A DNA stretch of 64,000 nt, from positions 27,756-91,755 of the forward strand of contig JAQMWT010000413.1 in the NCBI GenBank assembly GCA_029834535.1. The letters run 5' to 3'. The stretch's first letter is position 1; each line of letters starts with the position of its first letter. A program made the position numbers and the translations under genes. The DNA comes from Chrysophaeum taylorii (taxonomy: Eukaryota > Sar > Pelagophyceae > Pelagomonadales > Pelagomonadaceae). Below the pieces are notes generated by a model that was not told the DNA's origin, ran no database searches, and saw only the letters and a program-made list of their open reading frames with translations. Shown piece after piece: positions 29,407-41,254 of the stretch.

Positions 29407-30051
29407 ATGAACGCGTGGTTGCTCTTTATCACCATCGGCGTGGCCAGTGGCGTCAAGGTGCGCACTCCGGCCCCAGAGTGGGAGGGGAGCGCCGTGCTCC
29501 CCGATGGATCGTTCTCGACCCTCAAGTCCTCCGACTACCTAGGGAAGTGGCTCGTGTTATTTTTTTACCCCGCCGACTTCACGTTCGTGTGCCCGACGGA
29601 GATCCGCGCGTACAGCGAGTCGTACGCGTCCGGGGCGATGAATGCGGAAGTTGTGGGAGTCTCGACCGACGGCAAGTTCACGCATCTAGCGTGGACCGAA
29701 ACAAAGCGCGAAGACGGAGGGGTCGGCAAGTTGGATATACCCCTCGTCGCCGACGTCACCAAGTCCATTTCCATCGCCTACGACGTCCTCGCCGAGTCAG
29801 ATGACCCCGAGCACCCCGGAGAAGCGATGCGCGGCACGTACATCATCGACCCCGCGGGCGTCCTGCGCGCCTACACGGTTCACGACGAACCTCTCGGCCG
29901 CTCCGTCGAGGAGACCGTTCGCGCCGTCAATGCGCTCCAGTATGCCGACGAACACGCGGGCGAGGGCTGCCCTGCCAACTGGGCACCCGGCAAGGACACC
30001 ATCAAGGCCAACCCCGCTGACTCCAAGGAGTTCTTCAAAGCCTGGGCCTAA
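29407..30051 (+). CDS. Secreted or organellar typical 2-Cys peroxiredoxin
   Basis: Peroxiredoxins reduce hydrogen peroxide and organic peroxides using a peroxidatic Cys. This 214-aa protein has FYPADFTFVCPTEI with the peroxidatic Cys at about residue 62 and GEGCPANW with the resolving Cys at about 188, so it is a typical 2-Cys enzyme. The first ~14 residues (MNAWLLFITIGVAS) form a short hydrophobic signal sequence, so it enters the secretory pathway or a compartment reached through it. It has DGGVG at the site of the GGLG loop and ends in EFFKAWA instead of the usual EYF tail, so it retains features of hyperoxidation-sensitive enzymes. The stop lies 204 bp from the stop of the convergent Cys-rich gene. 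Confidence 0.93.
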   Translation: MNAWLLFITIGVASGVKVRTPAPEWEGSAVLPDGSFSTLKSSDYLGKWLVLFFYPADFTFVCPTEIRAYSESYASGAMNAEVVGVSTDGKFTHLAWTETKREDGGVGKLDIPLVADVTKSISIAYDVLAESDDPEHPGEAMRGTYIIDPAGVLRAYTVHDEPLGRSVEETVRAVNALQYADEHAGEGCPANWAPGKDTIKANPADSKEFFKAWA

Positions 30052-30255
30052 CTGAGCGGAAACCACCACCATCTTTACCACAGACCGGACTTTTTTCTCT
30101 TACCGTGTGTGGAGCATGTAGCTCGCACTCGTAGCCGCGAGGTGGAGGGAGGGAGGCGGGCACTTCGTTTTTCTTGGGAATCTTCTTTTTCTTCTTCTTC
30201 TTCTTCTTCTTCTTCTTCAGGAGCGCGAGGATGTGTCTTATTAGGCGCCATCGTC

Positions 30256-31835
30256 TTAATAGTAATAAGAATAATCGGGTTCCGAGGAAACTTCGCCCGC
30301 GGCGGGACTGATTGGGCCTTGGCCATCTTCTTCGGGCACTGGGTCGTCGTGATACAAAGTGTAGTAAGGGAGGTCCGGGCAATCGCCTCGTTCGTTGGAC
30401 CAGACGTGCAACTGCGGACAACAACAACAACGTGTAAAAATAAATCCGAAAAATCCGACTCACGAAGTCGTATCTGCAGCCGGTCCCGCTGGCCTTCCCG
30501 GAGCTTATCTCGTCGACGGTGCACAATCGCGCGCCGTGTTCTTCGCACCGAGTCTTGGCCGTCGCAAAGTCGACGAGGTCGCACACCTGATCGCAGATGC
30601 TGAAGGTGGTAAACGCGCCCCCGACGTCGTCGCAGCAGCGCGTCCCCGCCACGGCGTGGTATGGGTTCGTGTAGATGATGTCGGCGTCGTACCTGATGTG
30701 GAACGGGGAGTTTTTGCACCGGCGGCGTTCGTTCCCGGGAGAACCGTCGACGACCGCCACACATTCCGAGGTAGGCATTGATGTCGGCGAGGAACTCGGA
30801 AGCACGGTTGGTGATGGGTTCGGCAGCGTGGTCGGAAAATCGCTGGGAAGCGAAGTGGGCTGGGGATTCGGAAGCGTCGACGGCGAAGGACTGGGGCGCG
30901 GGGTGGGCGCGGGATGTGGAAGCGACGAAGGTGCTGGACTCGGAAACGGGGTGGGCCCGGGTGTCGGCGAGACGGTGGGCGCCGCGCTCATCGTTGGGGA
31001 GGCAGTTGGCACGCACGGCACGTCAGCCCTGGGCGCCCAGACGAACGTCTTGTCGTAGTAACAACCCTGTGATCAGTAGGGTTGAGCACGATAATGCGTC
31101 AAACCTGCTTACCATTCCGACGGTGTGGCCGAAGCGGACCTCGTCGTACGAGCACACGCGCATGCCAGCGTTGGCGCACCGTTGGTATGCCTCGCCAAAA
31201 GTCACGAGCTCGCAGTCGAAGTAGCACATCGAGACGACGGTGCCGTCGTCGCCGCAGCACCGAACGCCGCCTACTGGCTCGTGGGCCGAAGCCACCTGGA
31301 CGTCGTCCTGCTCCCAGTCGGAGACGTAGTTCTTGCACGATATCTCGCTGTCGTCGTACGGCGAACCATCGACGAGGGTCACCTCGCAAGTTTCGGGCAA
31401 TTCGGGCTCCCCGAACGTCGGGGATGCCGTCGGGAGGTCGACGCAGGGCTGCTCGTCGGGCATCGGTGCCCAAACGAAGGTCTTGTCGTAGTAGCACCCG
31501 GTGCCAGCGGTCGAGCCCGAGATGACCTCCTCGTACCCGCACACGCGCATCCCCGCGTTGGCGCACCTGCGCTCGGCCTCGGCAAACGTCACGAGCTCGC
31601 AATCGTAGTGGCACATCGACTGGACATCCCCCGCGTCGTTGCAGCATCGGACGCCCGCCGCCTCGTCGAGCGCGTTGGCCGCGAGGTTGTCGCCCGCGCC
31701 CCAGTCCGGAAGAAACGATTTGCACGACTCTTCGCTGTCATCTTCCGGCGCGCCATCGACAATCGGGACGTTGCAGACGGCCGCCGCAAGTCTGCAGCTC
31801 AGGACGACCACCACGGCCATCATCATCATCATCAT
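30256..31835 (-). CDS. Secreted Cys-rich protein with three homologous domains and two introns
   Basis: Spliced from three exons (31835-31113, 31066-30464, 30411-30256), the product is 493 aa. Both introns are GT-AG, 46 bp and 52 bp, and phase 0. They are supported by internal homology: each restores the GxGCxYDxxFVWxx end of a domain at the same place. The start is the first of six Met codons (31835), which leads a hydrophobic signal peptide (AVVVVLSCRLAAAVC). Each domain (~100 aa) has the pattern V-DGSP...S-CK-...RCC-D...C-ATC..C and ends with a GTGC.YD motif. A Pro/Ser/Thr-rich linker of PT repeats joins domains 2 and 3. The last domain has a Trp-containing C-terminal extension ending in YYY. 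Probably a cell-wall or extracellular-matrix protein. Family not named. Confidence 0.8.
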
Positions 31836-34800
31836 CGCTTGATGCTTGCAGTTTTTTGTTGCCTTCAGCTTCGGAAGCCTCGGATGATATTGAGAAGCCA
31901 GGAATTTCTGGTGAAGGAGTCTAGTATCGTCCATTGGTTGTATGCAGGAATTTTCGGGGATTGGATATCGCTGGATACGTAACGACCGAAAATTAATCCA
32001 AATTTTGCGAACGAGCGAGCGCTGAATCGAGCGTTCTCGAACGGACTTTAGATCCGACATTATTATTAGAGCCACGATGTACTGCGGAAAAAAAATGAAA
32101 GAGCTTTTCGGAACGACGACGACGACGACGACGACGACGACAGACCGCTATTGTTGGAGTTTGACGGGATGGCCGATGTTGCGTAGTACGTTTGTCGAGA
32201 CTCGGCCGCCGCGCATTTCCTGAAAGGAACATGGGATGACCTTTCGGCGCTCCTCGTCTACAGGCCCGTGATTCCGGACTGGCTCCTGTCGGTCCGGCCT
32301 GGCTCCCATGCTCGGGAGAGGTCTGAAGTAAGTTAGTTAGTTAGTTAGCATGGGATGATCGTGGATCGAGGCACCCTACCGTGTTTGATCGAACAGTCTT
32401 TGGATCTAGACTCAACATGACAGTAATTGATGACGAATGGATTGTAGTACGCCCCGCGATTTCGGACGACGAACTCGCAATAATACCCTTGATCGGCGGC
32501 GTCAGTCGTTTGCGGAACTATCGAGGTAGAATTGTTTCTGCGCCGACGACGGTGATGGCTCTCAGTTTGAACGAGAACCAGATGTGGTGCCCATTTAGAG
32601 GAGTGCCGTCGACCAAAAAGTATGATCGACGGCACGAAGCGAGTGCTGCAGCCGAAATGGAAGATTTGCGATCTGAAGCAGCCTCCGCCCGTTCGTGCTT
32701 CAAAGGCGTCGTTGCCGATCAGTAGACCGCAATCGCCACTACCGGAGCGAGTGAAGCGTTAATTTACAACGCCTGCTAGCGCTCATGCCGCTTGCACTCA
32801 AAGGATCGAACCTAAACGGACGTACTACATTCCGGCATATCTTTCTTTCTTTCTCACCCGTTGAATAATGGTCAAGCCTTCGTCGCGGCTACGTCTTCGT
32901 GCATCGAGCAACTGGGAGTTCAACTGTGAGTAGGACGTGGGGACCACGCGCGAAAAGAGTGCACCGTCGTCGGCAATAGTTGCAGTCTCTTCGCTGGAAG
33001 ATACCCCGACGACTGCGTTTCAGGAACGCCTAATAATGGAATGAGATGGCGTGCGATGCCAAGAAGAATTTTTTGAGGTTTTTCCAACGATCGCCGACGA
33101 GGATCACGATCATTAAACCCCGACGTCGGTGGTGAATCCGCTTAGTTTGTGATTTCGGTCAGGTGCCATCTCGCTCGCTCGCTCAATTGAAAGATGTGCC
33201 CAGTCATGTTCTTATCAAAGCCTCGGAGCCTTTTCGCGACGATTGGAAAAGAGGCGACACCTTTTTCAGGAACGACTGAAACTGTTGAAAAAGTACTTTC
33301 AGTGCCGCCGTACTCAGAAGAATATTCTCTACGCCCGCAAGAAATAATTTATGCCTCCTGTTACGTATTACTCGCCATGTTCTTTAATGGAGTTTGTGGC
33401 GGAACTCTCGGACTACAGCGGTATTAGGAGCTTTATGGCATTTGTTTCTTTTCGGCGCTATCGACGCTTCAGAGACCGCCAGCAAGCTCCAGTTTTTTTT
33501 CTTCGGACGTCCCAGTTGTGCAGCACACTCTCTGCGGACGCTATGATGCAGCTCTTCGCTTGGTGAACAACTATCTTATTCGCGAGGAGTGGGCGCCTGC
33601 TATGTTCGTAGTACTGCCGTGTTCGTTGGGAGGCCACCAACCGCGAGTTAATTCAGCGCTGTGCAATTTGACCGCACGAGACGTCTGTAAAGGAGTCACC
33701 TCGACCAAGCGTACAATCGAGATGCTCCGCAAGTCAGGGGTTGGTCGCGGGTTGATTGAACAAGAACCATCTATTTGCGCGCATCGCTCCACATTATCCT
33801 TTTGTATACGTGATATTTTACGCGATAACGCCTGATCTGATGCGTCGTCGTCGTCGCAAACGCTCGTTGATAGCGAGCCATTCTCGCAACATCCAGGAGC
33901 GCGCGGAAAAAACTGTCTCAACATTCGACAGGCTCTTGCTGCGTGATTGATATATCCCGACGAACCGCATCTCATACAGGTCAATAATTTTGGCTCTTCG
34001 CGTGCTGCAACCGATGCCTGGTACACACAGTAACGAGAACTGCGCCCGTGCGCGTCGGAAAGCACCGTCCAGACGTCAAACCTTTGTATTCGAATGGAAA
34101 AAACAACGGCGACTACGCGTACAACGTCTGGGGACTACGCGTGGCTTGATGACAACACTACTGAACAATACGCGCATTTGACTTCTGTCATCCCGCCGTC
34201 TTCCGTGGCCATTTTTGCAAGGGAATTCCACAAAATTCTTCCGCCCGCCCTATCAAGAGCATAAAGAGGCTCTACACCCAAGCCTTTATTTGACGCGAAC
34301 AATCGCGTATGATCGCGTGGGTTCCACTGGTGGACGACTCGCAGGATACGACCAAGTTGCTTTCTCCCGAACTACCATTCATATCGCCCAACATGAGTGC
34401 GCAGGGGACGTCGCATGCTTCTGTTTTGCAATCACCCCCACCAAACCGCACAATGCGAAGAACTCGAATCTTCGAGCGCTATGACTCCTACATTTCCGGC
34501 AATGCCAACAGAGGGGGTGGTAATTACCATTACCGGAAATTAATGGTAAACTCCATTAGCCTAGTAATTACCAGTAACCAGAGGGTGGAGATTTTTGAGA
34601 TGCGTGGCGGGTGCGGTCAAAAGTGTTCGAAATGATGTCTCGTGAGGGTCCGTGGGCGCGGCCCACACAAGGAGGCCCCGTTGGTGTCGGTATTTACGTC
34701 CATGCGCCTGGTGTCGGTGTTGGAGCCAGTGTTGGTGCGGGGTTGGGATCGACAGCGCAATGCACGTGCGGTCGAACCTAGATGTCATCGACCTCGTCGA

Positions 34801-35160
34801 GGTCATCGTCGGTGCGGCGTCGAGAATTCAAGAAAGGCGGTCGTTTTCGTCATCAGTAGAAGGGCAGCCTCGCTGTGGATGAGCGACACTCCTCTTCAGA
34901 TAACATCAGCGTCCGGCCGCGACCGTCGGGCATTGAGGGTCGTCGACGTAGTCGTCGAGTTTGAGTCCTTGTTGCCGAGGCGCGGTGTTGTCCCATTGAA
35001 CGAAGTAATTGTAAACTCGCGCTCTTGGCTTGTGCTTATGAATTTTGCCGAACAACAATCACTGCTCTCTCCTGAAGCTCACGGAGGAGGTATCTTCGAA
35101 GCACGGCAGCACGTAGAGAGGCTCGCGTTCGTCTTCGTTCTAGGAAGGTAGCCGGTTTCT
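31836..35160. other. Gene-poor region, probably decayed transposon sequence
   Basis: No gene with convincing motifs is found on either strand. Weak items are a CGA trinucleotide run (32107-32140), a TTAG run (32330-32345), a Cys/His pattern CMRCGSSGYINHAARAC (minus, near 33950) that is only loosely like a retroviral-type knuckle, and an ORF of about 77 aa at 33194. A palindrome-rich block lies at 34515-34580. The flanking relics suggest this is old element sequence. Confidence 0.45.
34515..34580. repeat. Palindrome-rich AT block (GGTAATTACC)
   Basis: The perfect palindrome GGTAATTACC (34519-34528) is followed by related pieces (ATTACCGG, AATGGTAA, GTAATTACCAGTAACC). They could be the worn end of a DNA transposon such as the neighbouring hAT element, whose coding strand points this way. 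No matching second end was found. Confidence 0.4.
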
Positions 35161-36870
35161 CGACAAACGTGAAAAAAAACGGCGGCGGGATTTCAAACTC
35201 TTCGAAGTACAGGAGACCGTCTCTGCCGTCTTCATCTTCGCCGTCATCTTCGTCTTCGCCGTCCATGGTATTCTCGATCGCCTGGTTCTCGGCCGGTAGA
35301 TAGATAGTCCTTGATGTCCATACGCTGAAGATCGCCCAGAATCTCGTCGGCATGCTGCTCGCTCATGGTAGCTATGACGAAGCTTTCGAACGAGGCGACG
35401 ACCGGACTCTCCGAGTTATGGAGCAAGATCTCATTCGTGAAGACGTAAAGGGCGCGTCTCGCGTTGACGTTGCCCATGCTTGCTCGCGCCTTTGAATGGA
35501 ACATGCCGTGATTCTTGTTGATGCGCTCGACGCCAGCCGCGTGGGGGACGATGGAAAGAATGTCGACGACCATCTCTTCTGTCAGGTTCCTCTGGTTTCC
35601 CAGGCCTTTGAAGATGACGCGCCCAGTGCCGATTGAATGGTAGTCTTCTTCCAGGCAGGCGACGAGCAAGAACGTCGGATCTCTCTTCACTTCGCCGTCG
35701 AGTCTTTCGATGATGCGAGCAACCTTTGGCCTGGTGGCGGAGCTGATGGCCTCCCATTTTGGGCCGTAGATCGACTCCTTGGCTTCGAATTCTTTGCGAG
35801 CTCAGAGAGAAGCATGCCGTATTTGCCGTTATGCTCTCCGCCGCAGTAGCTGAGGAGGGCCGATTGCACATCCAGTTCGGTGAACGACTCGTCGGCAGCC
35901 TCGAGCATCCATTCCCCCAGAGCGTACGGCACGATGAACCGGACAGTGAGGTCGAGCTTGAAGGCGAGGCAGTGCGCGACGTGGTGGACGCCAACGCGTT
36001 TGCCGGTGCAGAGCCAGCGTTCACGGGTGGCGCGGCTGTTGTCGACGACTGTCGACCCTACGTCGAGCTTGTCGGTGACGTCTTCGGGCAGGACTTGGAC
36101 TTGTTGTGGTGTAGGACGACGAAGACGGGGAGTACATGCGACATCCCGGACCTCGTCGCCTTCGAGATAGTAGAGCCCGCTTGCTCGAGAGGGGTTTGAA
36201 GAGGCAGGCGACAGCGTCGCCGCGGCGTTTGGTTGAAGCCGCCGACTGGGAGAGATCCTCGAAACGTCTGAAGTCGCGGGGGGCCTTGGTGTTGTTGTTG
36301 TTGTGCCGCTTGAGAAGCTTGTACTACTCGGGAGTGTCAACGAGCGAGCCCGCGATCGCCCAGTTCCGGGAGATGGACAGGAGCATGAGGCAGGCGTAGG
36401 CGAATCGCGTGTCCGGAAACGTCTTGATGTTGAGCATGCTAGCCGACGAGTCAGCCCGCCGGTGCTCCTTCTGCTTCTGCAGGAATGTCTCGTGGAGAAG
36501 TGAGAACCGCTGCAGAAAGACGACGAGGAATTCAACTATGCTATGATATTCTTCATCTCGGCGAGCTTAGCGATGTCCTCACAGAGGAGATCGAACATAT
36601 GCACGCAACAGTCGATAAGATACAACCAGGGGGACTTGTCCTTGATGCAGCCGAAGAGGCCCGAGCGAAGCGACGACATCGAACCCGTGTTGTCGGCCAC
36701 CATCCTCGATGAATTCCTTGCCGTCGCCCATGGCCGCGATGAGCTCCCTCGAGTAAGTCTCCCCCGTTTGGCGGGGCGACCCGAACCAAACGGTGGTGAA
36801 GTACGCCCTGAAGCCAACCTTCGAAAAGGAGATGTCCATTGTGTGAGGTTATCTTGGGCATTCCTCGATC
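35161..36870 (-). pseudogene. hAT-type transposase relic (DUF659-like)
   Basis: Read from 36870 downwards, fragments in several frames fit a hAT/DUF659 transposase: VVADNTGSMSSLRSGLFGCI, then LIDCCVHMFDLLCEDIAKLA (matching the pattern vvtDn..nm...L....P.l.w..CaaH.l.Ll..Di.k), then FPDTRFAYACLMLLSISRNW. The C-terminal part is in the frames at 35.2-35.9 kb (VVDILSIVPHAAGVERINK, then ALYVFTNEILLHN). Frame changes and stops near 36540 and 36330 mean it is not active. Confidence 0.65.
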
Positions 36871-37169
36871 CGATTACGCGACCTGTTGATTCAACTCGAG
36901 CGTCGTTTCTAGAGAGACCCGAATCCTAAACCGAACAAGATGTCGCCGTATCGACACACAAAGCTCGAGTATCTACGCATACAGATCACAGACTGGTGAT
37001 GGAGTTGTTCGCGCCATGGGGATCTTGATGCTGCTTAAGAAATGAACTGAGATCGGTACGTCCAACGCCCTTCGTGCCGCCATGGATTTACGACAACTCG
37101 AAGATTAGCTAGTCGATGGCAGTTGGCCGAATGTGCGATGGGACGATGCTCCAGCATTTCTAGCTAACC

Positions 37170-38665
37170 GTCGGTGGCGAACGTGTCAATCAATGTACGA
37201 TGGGGGGGCTACCACAATCTTCGCGTGGATCCTCGAGCTCAAAGCGCCGTTCCTATGGTCAACCCTATTATAGCCCACAGGTTTCTGCGACTACCTCTAG
37301 GAATGAAGACCGCCGGAGATCTGTTTTTTTTTTTTAAGCAGATGGCAACCGATCTGTCTACGTGGATGTATCGTGATTTGATCGCCTTCATCGATGATAC
37401 ATCATGAGATGGGCACGGACGATCTCTGTCAATGCTTGATAAAAAGTTCTCCGTCACTTGGCCCAGAAAGAGTAAAGTGGTCGAACGTCCAAGTTTTAAC
37501 TTCATGTTACAAGGAGGAGGACAATATTATCGAGTTTCTTGGCCACAATCCCACGCCAATCCTACGACGCTGAAAGCATTGCAGGGTATGTCGTCTATAC
37601 CTGGTACTTTGCCCAACACGTCGCCTAATAAGACCCGAATAGATCTTTCGGCGCGAGCAAATATTACTACCGCCGCCGATATGTCAAGGACAACTCCAAA
37701 GTTTGTGGAGCCGTTGAGACGATTGCGTCTATATGACGTTCCATTAAAGTGGACGCCGGAGTGACAAAAGGTCTGAGAGACGATTATCATTACCGCTCTA
37801 CTTGACTCGCGCGGAGTTTATCACCCGGATTATGATCTGCCCTTCAAGATTCGCTCCGACGCTTCGAAGGATGGACTGGAGCCTACGTTTTATAAGCGGT
37901 CGAAGTAATGAGAGAGAAAGGACGTGTTAGTCGTGAAGAACGAGTGATTGAAGACTGGAGTCGAGACGTGCCTAGGGAGATACGACAGTATGACCCGCAC
38001 CCCTTGGAGCTCCTAGAAGTCACATCCTACCTTCTGAGCATTTTCGACCTTTCACAGTTCAGTTTTAGAGGAGACAGATCATCGTAATCTGACGTTTCCG
38101 CGGAACACGACTCATTCGTCCGGCCAGCTATAGCTCGCTTTGGGCTATGCCCCTTGCAAATACAAGCCCGGCAAGTCACTCTCTGGGATGAGAACGCCTG
38201 CCCTCTCTTCTCATGTGAGTATATATATATACAGAAACGACAGAAGGCGCTTCTCCATTCTCAACGTCATCTTTCGCATGATGCCTTGGTTCTGCTCGAT
38301 TATTATATCGATTGCTCGATTATATCGACAAAATTCGTGCCAATCTAGCGCTCGAGGAAATCGCTTAACCTCAAGAAGATGATCCTATAATATGCGAGAA
38401 TAGAGGCGCACGAATGTCTCCGCGCTTCGTCACAATGGAACCAATTGCCGTTTTGAGATATTTAACGGAGTTTTGTTTCTGATTGCTGTCGACTCTCGCC
38501 CTATGGATTCTGCGAGACGGGATCATACGTTTGTACCATGGCATTTCTGTCAATGGTGCGCAGCATCGCCTCGGTACTGTCGAGTCGATCTCCCGCGTTT
38601 CTGGTGGCCTCGCCTGTCTAATGAAGTAGGTGCCGGTCAATGTTTGGTTTGTCAGTAATCTCGCA
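37170..38665 (+). pseudogene. Ty3/gypsy reverse transcriptase, RNase H and integrase relic
   Basis: On the plus strand and in shifting frames the order is that of gypsy pol. RT: RFLRLPLGMKTAGDLF and DLIAFIDDT (catalytic DD pair). RT thumb and connection: EFLGHNPTP and RRRYVKDNSKVCG. RNase H: PFKIRSDASKDGLEP and ETDHRNLTFPRNT. Integrase zinc region: PRFWWPRLSNEVGA and CLVCQ. It is strongly decayed. No LTR was found. It lies opposite in strand to the hAT relic immediately upstream. Confidence 0.7.
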
Positions 38666-39489
38666 CACCCGAACCAAAGCGACACGGACTCCGGCGACGA
38701 CTTGCGTATGACGGGGATCGCGTTGTTCAATGCATGGGCCTTTTGGTGGGCCAAGTGCTGCTGGACCCGACGCGTAGACCTTGGTGATATTTGTCCCGTT
38801 CTCGCACTTCCTGATATTGGATGTGATTCGCACTAAGCATGCCGAGTCTATTGATTCTTGGAGGGGGGTAGCGTCGAAGCGAGCTTCGATGATGACCTCG
38901 TCGTGATCGTAATGTCGAGAAGGCTGCCTTTTAAGAAGACCTGAACGGGTAGCGCAGTAAGACTCTAAAACTGGGCTCAAATCTGGAAAGAGCAAACCAC
39001 AGAAAAAAGGGAGTTACGGTGCCGGGTAGTGTCTGGTCGCAACGGTAAGAAGCTGTCTCTGAGCATCCTATCTCCAACGACGATGAGACAGCACGACAGT
39101 GATGAGCACTGTGCTTGTTGTACGAACAAGGTGGTGTTTACGAATTACTATTAACTCTGGGTAGGGAAAAGGTAACAGAGAAAAAAATGTCTCTAGCGCC
39201 CCTGAGCACCTCCACCTGTACAATGATCAGCGACCCGAGGGGTAGGATAAATACGATGACGGTCAAGAAAGAAGGCTTCGTTGTCGCGGGTAAGTACTTT
39301 CAAAAAAAAGGTGGAGAATGAAGCAGCGTCCTCCTCTCGCCTAAATTTGAACGTAGAGCAGAAAATGGCGGATCATGGACGCTCGCAAAGCTCAGGATGA
39401 ACAGTTACGCACGCTGCTGCTGCACCAGCGGTGGTGGCACGAATGCCTTCCTTACTTCTAAAAAGGGAAGTGGCGAAAAACTGTCCGTC
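38666..39489. other. Region with no recognised gene
   Basis: Probably the continuation of the decayed gypsy integrase, followed by unclassified sequence. No convincing ORF or repeat is seen. Confidence 0.35.
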
Positions 39490-40325
39490 AACCTGGCTTT
39501 TGTCTTCAAAGGGCGACTGCTAAGAGGGGGGGGAGGGGGGGCATGAAGGATGTGGGTGGTTTGGTGGGGTAGGAGGGATGTGTCCGATGGGCGGAGATAA
39601 GTATGCGGGACCTAGTCGAGGTCATCGCCGAGTCGTGGGGCAGGCGAAGAGAGGATGGGCCCCGCCCGGATGTCGTACGTATGCTGCCGCCGGACGTATG
39701 TGCGACGAAGGGTGACGTCCTGCTGGGATCGGGCGGCCTGGGTGGGGTTCCCCGAGGCGGCGACATGGGTGAGGGCGGTGAGGGCACAGCGAGCCCGGCC
39801 TAATGCGTTGGCGATCCCCCACTCACGGTAGATGCGGCGAGTTTTTTTTGGGCCGCCTTTGCCTCTGTGAAGTTGGCGCAGCCGCTTGCCACCCAGGTTC
39901 GCGCAGCGATGCGCTCTGCGCATGTTTGGGCGAGAGCGTGGCACGCCGCGCTGGCCTCACCGAAGGCACCAAAGACGAGGCCAGCGACGGTGCCGTAGCT
40001 ACGTAGCCGCTGTTCGACAGGGCCCAAGAAGCCAGGCGGTGGTGCTGTACCCGGCTGGGGTATGATGGCGTCGATGCCGCGGGCGTGAGCGAGGTATTCG
40101 GAGTGGACTTGCGCTGCGCGCCGATCGACAGGCGACGGGTGGGAGGGATGGAGGGCGTGGGCGGTGTACAACGAACCCCAAGCGAGGGTTTTGATGTCGT
40201 AGAGTTGCTCCTTGTTGTCGAGCGTGGTGAGGATGTCTGGGACGACTTGGCGTCGGGCGAGATTGCCTCGGTACCGGCCGTAGAGGCGCGTGCGAATGGT
40301 AGGGGCGACGACGTCAGCTGTCTGT
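39490..40325 (-). mobile_element. 5'-truncated LINE copy with nuclease-like C-terminal domain
   Basis: The minus-strand reading gives RTRLYGRYRGNLARRQ, then VPDILTTLDNKEQLYDIKTL. The P-D ... D-x-K spacing matches the PD-(D/E)xK nuclease signature used by LINEs with a restriction-like endonuclease. It continues as PVDRRAAQVHSEYLAHARGI, then RSYGTVAGLVFGAFGEASA, a conserved block in the other copies. The 3' end, around 39506, has the family sequence CTTCAAAG..CGACTGCTAAGAGG. Typical 5' truncation leaves only the C-terminal part. Confidence 0.65.
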
Positions 40326-40615
40326 CTTCAAAAATGTCGACTGCTAAGAGGGGGGTGTGTGTGGGGAGCATGAAGGATGTGGGTCTGTCTTTAAATGTCG
40401 ACTGCTAAGAGAGGGGTGTGTGTGGGGAGCATGAAGGATGTGGGTGGGTTTGTGGGGTATGAGGGATGTGCCTGACGGGCGGAGATAAGTACGCGGGACC
40501 TAGTCGGGGTCATCGCCGAGGCGTGGGGCAGGCGAAGAGAGGACGGGCCCCGCCCGTAGGTCGTACGCATGCTGCCGCCGGACGTATGTGCGACAAGCGA
40601 AGGGTGACGTCCTGT
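40326..40615 (-). mobile_element. Second short LINE 3' end, tandem to the previous one
   Basis: It repeats the last ~290 bp of the family (ATGTCGACTGCTAAGAG, GCATGAAGGATGTGGG, then the CGGGCCCCGCCCGTAGG block) and is cut abruptly at about 40615, where Helitron sequence begins. The first ~60 bp of it are themselves duplicated (TGTCGACTGCTAAGAG occurs twice). Confidence 0.65.
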
Positions 40616-40616
40616 C

Positions 40617-41170
40617 CGTCGATTTAGGGTAAGGATCAGGTAGGCCCGCGAGCCAGACAGTGATCCTCCAAGCCGTCTACGGCGACCTCGCAGACTGTTT
40701 CCACGACCCGCGGCGGCTCTTTCAGCGCGCCATTCTCGCGCCCCGTCGAAACGATGTTGTCGATGCTGACAACGCGCGCATGACCGCGGCCTTTTTTGCC
40801 CGGAGACGAGGCGTCGGAGTTCTTTTCGGCCGACTAGGTTGGGTCGGAAGACGACGCCTCGCTCTTTACGTCGAGTTTTGAACCCCCTGACAACCAACGG
40901 CATGCTGACTTTGATCGCGAGCTTGAAGTCTACGCAACCTCGACCCGTCGCACGGCCACTGCAACGGTACCAGATACATGATCGATCGTGTCGTTGTCAC
41001 CGAGGCTCCTCCAACCTGGATCCCTTAAGGCCCGCCGACGCCAAACGATCACCAAGAGCCAGGGCCAGACGCCCCGCGAGGTCCGCGTCCTCTTGCCCAC
41101 AAGCCCGTCTTCTGTCACGTCCAGCTCTACGTGGCTCTCCGTCGATCGGCAACCCCGAGGAGATATACTC
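40617..41170 (+). pseudogene. Helitron (PIF1-like) helicase C-terminal fragment, copy 1
   Basis: The plus strand encodes VYGDLADCFHDPRRLFQRAI, then LAPRRNDVVDADNARM, which fits the Helitron/PIF1 block Y-x-D-L ... D-P-x-x-L-x-x-R-A-I-L-x-P-x-N-x-x-V. Further on, in other frames, come LRNLDPSHGHCNGTRYMIDR (LRNLDP..G.CNGTR block), TITKSQGQTPREV (TINKSQGQT block) and VFCHVQLYVALRRS (final helicase motif). Stops and frame changes make it inactive. Confidence 0.75.
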
Positions 41171-41254
41171 ATATCTGGGTCGACGACGCCACCCTACCCC
41201 ACACGTGCTGCGCAATATCGACCGATAAGCCCCCTCCCGGCGTCTACACGCGCG

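Noticed and set aside
33194-33427. 77-aa ORF starting MCPVMFLSK
   Set aside because: No motif, no neighbours of the same kind, and it sits in a transposon-rich stretch. Not supported as a gene.
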